Assembly (NCBI GenBank): GCA_029204225.1
Contig: CM055097.1
Coordinates: forward strand, 57,095,601 to 57,159,600
Direction of reading: 5' to 3'
DNA from: Diphasiastrum complanatum
Lineage: Eukaryota; Streptophyta; Lycopodiopsida; Lycopodiales; Lycopodiaceae
Length of the DNA: 64,000 bases
Shown here: piece by piece, positions 47,735-58,914 of the stretch
Layout of the letters: each line of letters opens with the position of its first letter
How positions within the stretch are numbered: position 1 is the first letter of the stretch
Translations under genes and position numbers: made by a program
The notes under the pieces: model-generated
What the model was told of the DNA's origin: nothing
Seen by the model: only the letters and a program-made list of their open reading frames with translations
Databases searched by the model: none

Positions 47735-48367
47735 GCCCATGTTCATGGTGTGGAAACATCACATGGCAGAACACACCTGAATGGAGCTTTTGCCACTCAC
47801 GGAACTCATTTTGAGAAGAGGACACCCAAGCTGGATCTATCTCAAATCTTTGAGAATGCGTGTGATGTGTATGGCGAAACATTTGCCGATTCTATGGTCC
47901 AGCTGTTTTCTATGACCATGATCGCTAAAGCATGTGACTGGTTTTTTAACCTTGATCGTGAAGATAAATTGGATTGGTCTAATTTGAAAGAGTCCTTTAC
48001 CAAACGTTTTAAGCCATTTCATTTGATAGAGAGTCCTTTTGTCAAATTGAGTAACATCAAGATGGCAAAAGATGAACGCGTACGAGACTATATTGAGCAT
48101 TTCAAGTGCTTAAAAGGTCAAGTACAAGAACAACCCTCTGAACAAATGCTCATCATCTGGTTGACAGTCGGACTTCCACAATTGATAAGACGCGAGCTTA
48201 AATCCAATGACGAATATACAAGCCTAAAATTAGCTATGTATGATGCCATCAAAGAAGAAGATGAGGGATCAGATGTTGATGAATCTAGGGAAAGGAATGC
48301 ACCCCCTGCTCCTGTCCAAGAGTCAAAGCAGATCGAGGATACCCAAGATCAGCTTTGGAAATCATAG
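47735..48367 (+). pseudogene. Gypsy gag domain
   Basis: This is an open frame of about 205 codons with the retrotransposon gag capsid motif 'AKACDWFFNLDREDKLDWSN' followed by 'LKESFTKRF', then 'DERVRDYIEHFKCL' and 'LTVGLPQLIRRELK'. Such a domain builds the virus-like particle. It ends at a TAG (48365-48367). Coding-like sequence continues weakly ('LINQQHQLQMEELSKEF') without a zinc knuckle. The true start is uncertain because no ATG with a good context is evident. Confidence 0.8.
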
Positions 48368-48569
48368 CTAGAATTGATTAATCAACAACATCAACTGCAG
48401 ATGGAGGAACTCTCCAAAGAGTTTCAAAATACCTTGAAGTCTATCCAATGCAGTATACCACATTTTCACTGCACTCTTGCAATCTCAAATCTATATGTCT
48501 TTCCATTTTCTGATGAGATTTCCACTAATTGCATATCACGAAATAACTTTGAGAAATCAAAAATCTAGA

Positions 48570-50489
48570 TAGTGATTCATTTATGAATATCATAATTTAA
48601 AGAATACTAATGGGAATAGTATCTTATCCTTCTATGCATTTCAAGCCATATCTTACAATATCTATTATCAATGATGGTAGATTTAATGTCACCAACACCG
48701 CCTTGTTTTGACAATGGCATCTCAGAGTTTTTCTCATTACTCTACAAGACCAATGGGATATTACAATTGTCAAGGTGTATTATCAATGTTGATGATTGAA
48801 AGTCTTGATATGACAAGTGCCATACGGTCTCACTCTCTATACCATGCATTTATTTCCTTGTTCCTCTTCATTCCTTTTGTGTGATTGATTTTTGCATGAG
48901 AAATAGCTAATGTGCACAAGAGTCTTCGGCAAAGTATCTCAAGAACACATCTTCATTCATCTATCCATCCTTAGATTACCTTGTAAAGAGTTCAGGATAT
49001 TTGAGCATACTAAAACTTTCAGAAATCCAAGTCATGTCAGAGTTGATTCTTGTCTTTCATAAAAATATTCATCTTCGAGTCATCAACAACAAGATCGAAA
49101 TAAATTTAGATAAAATTTGTTCAATCTTTAGTCCAGTCGCATGTGTTTCAACTGCGTATTCCAAATGCCGATCTAACCTTCCACTAGAGCAACCACATTG
49201 CTAGCAACACCATCAGCAAGATCGACAGCCAAGGTCATGAAACCAAAGATGTCAACAACAAAGCTAAGAAGGCAGATAGGCAATCCAAAGTGACTCAATC
49301 AGAAGAAGTACCCCAATCACAATGAAGATTCTTCAGAAGATGGAAGTCCAAGCATTGGAAAATCAGTCTCTCTCTTCAACCAACCCTATTGCCACAACAT
49401 CTACATCCATTCTCATGCCTATCGCCTACATCATCTATTGTTGTCACCACCGCCACCATCTTTCTTTCATTTTTTGATTTTCCATCATCTCGTTATCCAT
49501 CTGAGAAATTTTTAGTCTTTTTAAATCCTGATAGTTTTGCCAAAGCGGCTAAGAGATCATTGCAAATGTCTTGTGGAGACCAACTACCACCTACATTGGT
49601 TGGTCAGCTAGAAAAGATTTAAAAAGCAGGCAAAGTAGCTAGAAGACATAAGATAGTTGAGTCAGATCGATCTTGATCAAAATAAACTCTTTGAAGCAAT
49701 GATAGTTGAATCCTCTCTTATGAAGCCCGAAGAGATCCAAAAGTAACGGATCAAAAGAAAGAGCTGCAAAGAAAAAGAAAAGATGAAGACAACCGTGAAC
49801 CTACAAAACAAAGCGAGCTCCTCACCCAACAAGTGGTGGTCAAAGCTCGACATTGCAAGGGTCCAAGGCTGCAACTATAGAACTATCGGTTCCTTTACCC
49901 TTCCACCAAGCCTTCATCATGTTTTCCTACCGTCACCAAACCATCTGTCCAACCCTATTCCTACCACCAATGTGTTGATAAGTCCAATTTCTTGAAGACT
50001 GTTAACCAAGATCTGCGCAACCTACCAATCGAAGATCTTCCTCTTCTCATCAAGGAAAGAGCATCGACAAGACTGGAACTTTGATTGAGTGAAGAACTGT
50101 AGAACACCCAAAAGCATAATGGAGGATACAGACCTCCCAGAAGTTAGAACCTGCCACGAAATCAAAAGTGAAACCATCAATGGCGAATGCGAGTGATAAG
50201 ACAAAGACACAAGAAAAGCACTCAGACATGCAAGTTGTAAAGCTACTGAGAGCCCTCCAATTTTAAGAATGTCAACCACTAACAATAATAAGACATTTTG
50301 ATTAAATTGCGAGAATTTGCAAAAGGTAGTTTTCTGGTAAAGACTGGCAGCAATAAGCACTTGGTTTTATGCAAGCAGGAGAAGATCTACGCTTTTCCAA
50401 GTGACGATCGAAGATGCCAATATGGAAGCAGAGTGACATCATTCAATATGCATCGCAGTGGGTCTTGAAACACATTAGTGGTGGGATGA
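48570..50489 (+). other. Interior of the gag-only element without pol
   Basis: No protease, RT, RNase H or integrase motif was found on either strand. Only short open frames are present (for example 49389-49622). Confidence 0.65.
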
Positions 50490-51622
50490 TGTTGGCTGAT
50501 TCTAACAAATCCCCAAGATACTTGACCAGAGCTACCTAAAGGTCACCTCTCACCTTAAACCGAGGAGGTCTCTGAGAAGACGAGATGAACGGAGACGGAG
50601 AGCCGAGGAATAATAGTTAAGAATGGCAAGCAAGAACTATGTAAGCCTCATGGTGAATCCCAAAAGATGGAATGACCATCTAGGAACTATTATTTCTAGG
50701 CAAAGTAATAAATGCAAGTAGACCCCTCTTAAAGAAAGTAGAGTGAGCCACCTTTTGATGGTGACCTCTAGTGGAGAGCATTATTCCACTTGTAATTTGT
50801 GAAATGTGGAAATGCCACTAGGATGCCACCTAAAGAGCTCTCTTGCTTATTTAAGAGACTTGCTCTTTGTAGAAGAGAAGCTTTTTGTGTAGTGTACCTA
50901 CTACACGTCCAAATGAGTAGAGCCTCCACAAGTTTTTGTACATGCTTTGAGCTCCTTGATCATGCTTGTTTCTTGCATGATGCATTCATGATCTTGCCCT
51001 TCCATCCTTTGTGTGTGGTTGTGGAACGTAGAGTGGATTAGTTTTTCTGTTTTCTTATGGATTAATGTAGGAATCAGCATTCAGGTAAACTAAATAGGCT
51101 AGATTTGTGATGTAAATCTTGCATATCTTCTTGCAGTCTAGTTCTTGATGTTCTGGGCTATCCAAGAATCAAGAAATGAGTGTTTTTTGATTCTTGGATT
51201 GTCAAAATGATGTTAAATTAGTTTTTTGTTATAGTTCTATGGATTAATGTATGTGTAGAGTAGTTTTAATGTTTAGGATATGATTGAGACTCGTTTTTGC
51301 AGCAGTAGAGTAGGATTTCAGTCATTGTTCAACAATTTGGCATGTTGATTTTATGGTTGAACATTTTGGCATGCATGATTGACTGATTGTGGTCTTTTAT
51401 GCATGTGCTTTCAGCAAGAGTGACCAATCTGAGTGTCTACTAACAAGCATAAAACTTAGAAAACGTAGATACTTCTCTTTTGCTTGATTTGGGCTTGAAA
51501 CAAAGACATGAACATCCAAGAAAATGCCCAAGAAGCCTGATAATAGGCAGAACCATTCTTGAAAACATCAGAGGCAAGAAAGAGAAACCAACATATTATT
51601 TGGAGAAGAGAATCTGCCAACA
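50490..51622 (+). repeat. 3' LTR of the gag-only element
   Basis: It is 1133 bp long and preceded by the purine-rich AGTGGTGGGATGA. Confidence 0.92.
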
Positions 51623-51627
51623 CGGAC

Positions 51628-52700
51628 TCATATTCATCGGTAGTTGCTTCCTCCCACTCAGAAGAGGGTACAGGGGCCGTTTCTGATAGTGGGATCTCCG
51701 GATATCCATCCACCACAACCCTGGTTTTTTCTCTACCAAAAAACAGTAAACCTACAGGAATATCTATTGTGCAGTTGGTCAGTCTCAACCAAGGTCTCCC
51801 CAATAAAAGATAGTAGCTCTTGTATCCAACCAACATTCTTATAACATAGAAATCCACTAGTACAGTTCTTCGGACCACTATAATTGGAACGGCTTTCATC
51901 TCTCCTTCAAGTCTAAACACAAAATTTTTAGCCAGTTTCAAAGCGGTTAAGGTGTTGGGCTCTAGATCTATCTCCAATCCATCTACCAGTTCCAAACATA
52001 CTATGTTTACTACTGATCCTGCATCAACCATGGCTCCTTGGATCACTAGGCCATCAATAGTAACATCTAATTTGGGGCAATATCTATCCAACATGGAGTT
52101 ATCCACCTTATCCACTATGGGCGGTTCCAACTCCTCATACTCAACTTCACCGATCTTATCATCTGTTTTACCTTTCGACATACTATATGTGATAACTATA
52201 GCAATTGCCACAACCCTACTTCTATTCTTAGGTTGTTCAAGGTGCAACCAAGGTCGAGGCTTCCAATCCTTGGTCTGAGGTCTATGTCTTGAGCTCTCTT
52301 CACTATAGGTCTATTTTTGTAGGGTGCAATATCAGTATTCTCTTAAATTCGTATTACTCTTGATGTTCTCTTAGCTTCCAATTTCTCCACTTCTCCAGGT
52401 TCTACTTCATTCTTGATGGGCTTGGGAAGAGGCTCCAAGATTGAGTCTATTTCTTTGGATGGGGCTGCTGTGGTGTCTATTTTTTCTCTGGTAGTTCTTT
52501 TCCAAGATGTAGTAGGTACATCTATCTATGGTTTACTTTTGGTTACAACCAGAATTTATTCTTTTGCTTCCACAGGTCTATTTGTCTCGATCTTTATCAG
52601 GTTCATTGGGGGACGTTCATCTTCCATCTTGGCTTTTTCTTTGTCATGTGGTCGTAATATCGAAGGTCTATGTAGAAAACTAACTGATCAAGGATTCTCG
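51628..52700 (-). pseudogene. Gypsy protease and preceding linker (left half of the older element)
   Basis: The minus strand, 52247 downwards, is open. 'LDVTIDGLVIQGAMVDAGSV' is the retropepsin core with Asp-Ala-Gly in place of Asp-Ser/Thr-Gly. 'MLVGYKSYYLLLGRPWL' is the second conserved protease block ending in the 'L-L-G-R-P-W' motif. Upstream (52700-52260) the Pro/Lys-rich linker is interrupted by stops. The frame runs up to the target site of the plus-strand element at 51623-51627 and resumes in RT at 45411. Confidence 0.8.
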
Positions 52701-52704
52701 GCAA

Positions 52705-53968
52705 AATTTAAAAGTTTCTACAAAAGGTTTATGATCACACGAAGATTCACTACATAGCATATCTCTACATATATCACTTTATTTGTACACAGGTTCTCCC
52801 TCCATGAAGGTCCTCCACTTCCTGATCAAAGTTTTTCAAAATCCAAAGTTTATATATAAAAAATACATAAGTCAATTGAAACGAATACCATCGATACCAT
52901 TGTTCTCAAAAATTTTACATTCCAACTGCAAAGTACCTATTCCAACTCACTGAGAAATTAGTAGGAATAAACTTATGATTCAAATCTTTTTCCATCTTAG
53001 GCGACGAGACTGTATTGCCATGCCCGCTTTTTTGAAAAAATTGGCACCTTGGACAAGAGAATTCAAGAATTTTTGGACATGAGTGTCCCATTCTTGGTTG
53101 TCCAATTTACAATTAATAAAGCAAATTTTAAATCAGAATCGTGAATTGTGACTAAAGCCTTATGGAATTCCACTTGGAATCCAACTTAAATCACTGGTTT
53201 CACAGGTAGGACCTTTACCACAAGGAGGCTTTGCCGTCAAGAAACAACAAAACTGACAAGATATCTGCTTTTCCTTTGGGACGTTGAATAAGCTAAAATA
53301 GCTCGTCCAACAGTTTACCCAATCTTCTACAACTGCCGAGCTTTTAAGCTTTTTATTGGTGGAACATATTTCAGGTGAGAAGCCCAAGTTGTTAGAGTTA
53401 ACAACTTATAATTGGTTAAAAAAGATTTTGCATTTGTATTTTACACTGTTAATTACTCTAATAAAGTTCTAAAACCGCCTTGCACAAAGTTTGCAAAAAC
53501 TCGTCAGAATTTAGGGTGTCATCGTTAATGAGTGATGTTGGGTGAATTTCGGTGTCCAACCTCACCAGAACTTCCATCTCTATCCATTTACTTGAAAATT
53601 GAAATTTTACGTTTAATTAACCCATTCATAATGGGTATAATTGTTCTTTAATAAAGCATTGTCTAGAAAAAACACGGTTCTAGTAGACGTACGTGCTTTT
53701 GTTTTACCAATTACACCAATGAATTTTCAAATAAAGTTTTAAGCAATAACATTTCTTAAAAAAACATGTCAATGAGTCGAAATCTAATTAACACGATTTT
53801 GTAAGCCTGTTACCACTCATGGAAATATTAATTGTATTGCCACTTTACTAGTCTAAAAATGACTAAGAAAAGATGCTTATGGGAAAAAACCTCATATAAA
53901 AAACCATCCCAGCCCAGTTCCTCAACTTCCTACCAATCACGCATTAAACAATAAGCTTTACAAAAAAA
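52705..53968 (-). repeat. Segment D': inverted copy of segment D inside the CACTA element
   Basis: This is the reverse complement of 42043-43309 over its full length. The open part is at 53387-53160 and ends with the same 'LSWIPSGIP'. It lies next to a gypsy remnant on one side and a copia scrap on the other, inside the CACTA termini. This is typical of captured host DNA. Confidence 0.8.
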
Positions 53969-54039
53969 TTAAAGTGTACCCCCCCCCACCTCTCACATGT
54001 GTTCAAACACCTAAAGATGCATCATGCATTTGATATTCT

Positions 54040-54184
54040 AAAAGTCGACTTCTTCCTGAGATCATGAGGATTCTGCACATAAGCAATACATCCAAAAAAT
54101 TTTAAATTCGATAAAGAAGGTTTGGTACCTGTCCAAACTTCGAATGATGTTTTGTCTGAGAGACCTTTAGTTGGACACCTGTTT
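54040..54184 (-). pseudogene. Copia integrase C-terminal scrap
   Basis: The minus strand reads 'LSDKTSFEVWTGTKPSLSNL', 'KFFGCIAYVQNPHDLRKKS', the conserved block after the copia integrase core. It is short, and no other domain is adjacent. Confidence 0.75.
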
Positions 54185-54559
54185 TTTCAAGAAATGCAAT
54201 GTCGGATTCTGAGATGTGGATTGATGTAATAACTAGTTAAGAATTCAAGCCATGAGCAAATTTGCATTTCATTTCATGTTCAAAAATGAATGTCACAAAT
54301 CTAAAGTATGGAATGGAATAACTTATCATTGATCCAAATCTAAATGCAATAAAGTATGGAATGGAAGTAAAGATTTGTTTAACTTTTCATTCATGCAAAT
54401 GATTAATGAAAATAAAAAATGTTGAAGGATAAGTATCTCATGATGCTTAGCTTGTTACTTCATCCAATTGTTTAATTGATTCACAAACATCGCTTTTCCA
54501 AGAACGCCACCCAAAAATAATGCGATAAAAATGCGTGCGCTATTTTTTAAGTTGTTTTT

Positions 54560-55159
54560 ATTTTTTTTATTACCTATTTTGGATGTCAGAATCCGACATA
54601 ACTATATGTTGGACGTCGTATGTCTAGAAGTGGCATTATATTAACAGACGTTGGATTCGGACATATTTCCAAGACATCAAAATCTGATGTCCATTTATAT
54701 GTCAGACGAACAACGGACGTCTAGAAGTGGCATTCTGTTAACAGACCGCATTTCAACATGTTTCTAGGATGTCAAAATCCAACGTCCATTTATATGTCGG
54801 GTGGACGTCGGGGGACGTCGGGCTTCCAGAGGTGGCATTCTGCTAACAGACATCGGAATTCGACACATTAGAAATGTCTCAAATTTTGATGTCCAAGATT
54901 TTTTTTTTCTCAAATCCATGTTGGATCTGCCACGCCAGCTTAGATGTTAGATTCTGACGTCCATGCTGGATGTCGAATTCTGATGTCCACGTCGACACGA
55001 CGGATTATGACATCTACGTCGGATCCCAAAATTCGAACATCCAGATTCTTGTTTGAGAATCCAAAAATCAACAAATGTCGGATTCCAACGTGTTTAAAAT
55101 GTATCAGATCGTGATTTATGTCGCAAAACATGTCGCAAATCATGATGAGTGCTGTAGTG
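54560..55159. repeat. Right subterminal repeats and terminus of the CACTA element
   Basis: 'GATGTCNGANTCCGAC'-like phrases and 'AGAAGTGGCATTNTGTTAAC' (with variants) are repeated about three times. The end is TGCTGTAGTG at 55159. Confidence 0.7.
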
Positions 55160-55294
55160 AATGTCACCACATCTCCCTCCTTGCGACGTTTGGGCTTTCT
55201 TGTGGAACTTATCTTCCAACAAAAAAACTTTGATTCACGTCTTTAATAGAAGAAAACAAGGGCTACACACCTTCCTAGAATTGGAAGTGTTGGT

Positions 55295-55297
<3 letters not shown>

Positions 55298-55338
<41 letters not shown>
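55298..55338. repeat. (CT)n microsatellite
   Basis: About 41 bases of CT. Confidence 0.97.
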
Positions 55339-55341
<3 letters not shown>

Positions 55342-56682
55342 TCTTACTCTTTGCATTTGATTGTTTTTTGGATTCATTTGATAGTGGTTTTTATGTAATG
55401 TTCTAAGGTAATTTTATTAGTAAGGTCACTTCCTAGGTCTTGTTGGATTGAGACAAATGTACTTGTTGAGAGTGGGGATCAGTTGTTTTCTTAGGCCAAC
55501 TATGGAGTTTGCCAGCGGGTTCAAAAAAAAAACATTTTCTAAGAAGTCTCTCGAATCAAGAACAAAGGTTATCAAGAAGGGATCAACAAGGCTTCAATGT
55601 GGTGAAAGATTATAAAAAATGTTGTAGTGTTGAATCACATTTTGCTCATTTTGATGTATCAATTGGGGCCGAAATTTTGTAATCTTGATATATCGGTTGA
55701 GGTGGTAAAAATCTAGCATTGTTCAGGCACAACTTGCCAATGTTTACTAGAGATCTGTTTATGAAATGTAAAATTGATTGAGCAGAGGTTGGAACCTTAT
55801 AATAAGAGATGGTATACTACTTTAAACAGATCTAGTTATTCTGAGGCAAGCATCTGCAGACCGTAAACTGTATCAGAATGACATCCACTAGATAAATGTC
55901 TATGCTCTTTTGTTGTCAAGCAATCGATTTTTAATGTACTACAAAAAGTGTATACTTTGAATAGTAATATCCAAGAAACTGTAACATAGCTATGGATATC
56001 AACTACGAGTCAATGTTTATGGTAACATCGACCAATTACAAGTGGTCTTTCATTCCGATCCTTCAGATCCTAGATGTTAGTACATAGTTCAAGTTGCTCC
56101 TTGAAGTAAGAGAATTTTTGAAGATAGAGATGTCATGGAGGACATGGCGCTGCTAGCTGATGCAATGATGATGTTGAGCGTGATGTATCACCATCGGAAT
56201 GATGCTTTATCTGAATTTTTTTTATCTTTTCAAAACTATAAGATAATTATTTGATTTTATTTGATAGCAATTATGTTTTAAAATATTATGTGATTATCAA
56301 ATTGAAATATCTGTTGTTTTTTTGTAGCCCAAAAATGCCAAGGCTGCTGAGGAGTTGGATTGCCCTTCAAATTTCTTATCGAATATACAGAGGGCTAAAG
56401 AAAAAAGAATGAGGATCTAATTGAGATATATTCTCCCGCCATTGTTTGAGGATTATAAGACCTTCACTTACATGAAAACTCTCATGATTTACATGTCATA
56501 TCCAATGGATTCTCACCCAAACTCTCACTCGAGGGATTAGTATGTTTTTTTTTAACAATATATATATTCTCATAGTACATTTCTCAAGTTTCCATTGCTA
56601 TGCGTAGGCTTGCTTGCAAGCTTGCACAATAGTGACGCACTGTGTGCAGTGATCTTCTTTAGCTAGCTACAGATTAAATAAT
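55339..56682. other. Anonymous DNA
   Basis: No supported gene. A scrap at about 56040-56210 resembles copia linker coding (frame with 'LRSEVQVAP'-like content) but is too weak to call. Confidence 0.4.
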
Positions 56683-57358
56683 TGTTGGAGGGTTTGCGAA
56701 TCCCAAGGCAGCCATAGCCCTAGTTAATTAGTGAGAGGGATTTGGCACCCTGCGTATGTAAGTCCAACCCGATGATCACATAGTTATTTGATAATTAGAA
56801 AGTCAATAAAAGGACTTTCAGCCTTTTTGCGAGATTATTAATGTCGCAGGGCCTAAATGTCAAGTTAGTGAATAAAGTTGGGTCTCCCACCCAAATTGGT
56901 TCAAATTCAATTTCAAATTGGTTCCCTCCAATTTTGGATGGTTCCCATTCAATAGTTAGGGAGGTAGAAATGGGCCAATAGGATTTTGAGGCCAAGGCCC
57001 TCCTATCCACTATAAATAAGGGCAAACTCGAGTTGCTCCTCATGTTCAGATTTTCACTTCAATATAAGCAGGTTTGGCTCTCTTATGGAATGGACTCATG
57101 AATGTCCTTGCTCTCTATGTTTTGTTAACTGTTAGATCTGAATATTATTGGGATTGTATGAGTGTTAATGGATGTAGTGTTAATGCTTAGGGTTAATGGA
57201 TGTTAGAGTTAGATGTGGATGTTCCATACATGCTAAATTTTGAGATATGTTTTTGCTCTCATGGGATCGAACCTACGTGTGACAACTAACTTCATCTCCT
57301 TGATGCTAGATTGCTTGGATCTTGGGTTGAGGATAGGCTAGGAAATAAACCAGCTACA
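56683..57358 (+). repeat. LTR of a gypsy-like element
   Basis: It begins TGTTGGAGGG and ends CAGCTACA, 676 bp. A TATA-like CTATAAATAAG lies at about 57011. It is followed at 57363 by TGGCACCGTTGTCGGGGA, which resembles the TGGCGCCGTTGCCGGGGA primer-binding motif seen after the LTR in many plant Athila/Tat-type elements. The rest of that element is not present. Confidence 0.65.
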
Positions 57359-57362
57359 ATTT

Positions 57363-57380
57363 TGGCACCGTTGTCGGGGA
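57363..57380 (+). other. Gypsy-type primer-binding site
   Basis: TGGCACCGTTGTCGGGGA, four bases after the LTR end. Confidence 0.65.
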
Positions 57381-58087
57381 GCAATGCACTCTCATCTTGC
57401 TTGTTAGTATTTTTTTCATATTTTGTGGATAGAATGCATTAGGCATCTTGATCTTTGCATGCTAGGGTTAGCTTTGCATTATGGATGTGATTTCTGAGAG
57501 TTATGTCCAAACATGAGTGGTGATTGTATTTTTTGTTTTTTTTTTAATTTTTCTACTCTTTTTCTATTTGATTTCCGCCCAACATTTCATTCTTTGTGAT
57601 TCAATCTGAATAGATACTACTATAGATCATTGAAAGGGCTTTCTAGCCATATAATCTTTTCTAAATTCCGTTTAGTATTGAGCAAGTTACAAATTTTTAA
57701 GTTGGCCACAAAATTCTGTAAACTTGTAGAAAACCAAAAAAATTTCTTTTAAATCTAGATTTTCATGAAAAATTGAAAACTTTGGATGATAAATTTGTCA
57801 AACACATAAATAGGCTCTGATACCATTTTTAATGTAAAAAGAAAGGTCACCATTTTTTATTTTTCTTTTTCCTTTTCTTCATTCTTCAGTTTGAAATGAC
57901 ACATTGGCACTTGTGATGAGTCACACACATTTAACCTACTTTCCACTTCTCAAAAGGTAGTAGTCGATTTTGAACGGCTAAGTCCTCAATTCTCAAGGTC
58001 ACTTTGGGAATGGCCTGTTTTTTGATAGGCTAATCGACTTTTCCTTAGATCATCAGTGATAAGATAAAGGAGAGTGAAATTCTCCAT
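57381..58087. other. Leader-like DNA without a gene
   Basis: No coding seen. A GGCTCTGATACCATTTTT word at about 57813 is the complement of a tRNA-iMet PBS, a hint of another decayed element on the minus strand. This stretch is absent from unit B. Confidence 0.5.
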
Positions 58088-58450
58088 GTCATCTTGAATG
58101 GATTGGGAGATAAATACTCCAATCTTGTTTAAGTTTTGTTATCAAGAATTCCTTCCATCCATTGAGAAGCTCCAAAGTATTCTCATAGCCCAGAAGAGTA
58201 CGTTCCAACATGCCAGAGCTAGGATGGATTCATTTTCCTTGCACAAGGGTGATGAGCAGGCAAACTTCTCCATCAAAGGCAAGTGAAAAGGAAAAAAAAA
58301 TCCAACAAGAAACAAGGAGGTGATCCATCAAAGGATGAAGAACGCCAATCAAGCTCAAAGAAGGGTAAGAAGGATAAATCTAAGAAGGGGCCCTTTGCAT
58401 TTGAGTGTTTCAAGAAGAAGCATGCACAAGGAAAAGAAAAATTATTTTAT
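58088..58450 (+). pseudogene. Copia gag fragment (unit C)
   Basis: It reads 'HVILNGLGDKYSNLV', a stop, 'PSIEKLQSILIAQKSTFQHA', 'MDSFSLHKGDEQANFSIKG', a stop, and a basic region ending 'FAFECFKKKHAQGKEK', the ruin of a zinc knuckle. It is paralogous to 30601-30985. Confidence 0.75.
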
Positions 58451-58914
58451 AGTTTTTTTAATCTAAAAAATAAAAAATCAAACTTTCTTTTCTGGATCCA
58501 GTTTGATAGCACATCAGTGTGGTAGTCGATGTCTCTCAAAAATTAATCCATTTTATCTATCACCGTTTATAAAACAGTTACATTCTTTTGTAGACCAACA
58601 TGCCAACATGCTAGCTTTTATAGCTTCATGAACATTTTTTCATAATAAAAATAAATTTGTATTTAAAAAGTTGCAAAGTGTCTTGTGATGGAAGTATTTA
58701 AAATTTGATAAATAGTCAAATTTTTAACTATCTACCAATCCACGATTCTTCTTCATAAAAAATCATGTAGTGGCATGAAAAGAATAGCACACCATATGCT
58801 ACTTTTCTGTTGAATCGTGGAGAAAATAAACTCGTGAAACTCTCGAAAAATTTACTCGTAGAACGTCAAAACTTTGATTTTGCAGTCAGGCCGGATATCA
58901 TGTCTATATTTGGA
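58451..58914. repeat. Unit C spacer shared with unit B
   Basis: It is colinear with the reverse of 30176-30600. Non-coding. Confidence 0.75.

Larger units (their letters stand above)
45412..51622 (+). mobile_element. Plus-strand gypsy-like LTR element with gag but no pol, inserted in the older gypsy
   Basis: The LTRs are 45412-46540 and 50490-51622 with TGTTGG...CCAACA ends. A perfect 5-bp target duplication CGGAC flanks it (45407-45411, 51623-51627). The interior (46541-50489) has a minisatellite-rich leader, a gag domain (about 47750-48367) and about 2 kb with no recognisable protease, RT or integrase. It therefore depended on another element. It splits a minus-strand gypsy polyprotein between its protease and RT. 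Confidence 0.92.
43670..55159. mobile_element. CACTA-type DNA transposon, non-autonomous, about 11.5 kb with nested elements
   Basis: The ends are CACTACAACACCCGCCACGA (43670) and, read in reverse from 55159, CACTACAGCACTCATCATGA. They match at 33 of the first 41 positions, with mostly transition differences. Both subterminal zones (about 43690-44060 and 54560-55150) are rich in CGACGT/ACGTCG words, about nine on the left and five on the right, as expected for CACTA transposase-binding repeats. No transposase coding is visible. The interior holds gypsy fragments, segment D' and a copia scrap. The 3-bp flanks (TGC and AAT) do not match, so the target duplication is lost or an end has been rearranged. 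Confidence 0.75.

Noticed and set aside
42043-53968. Segments D and D' as long terminal inverted repeats of a foldback or Mutator-like element
   Set aside because: D lies outside and D' inside the CACTA termini. Both carry a coding-like frame, and no target duplication flanks the pair.
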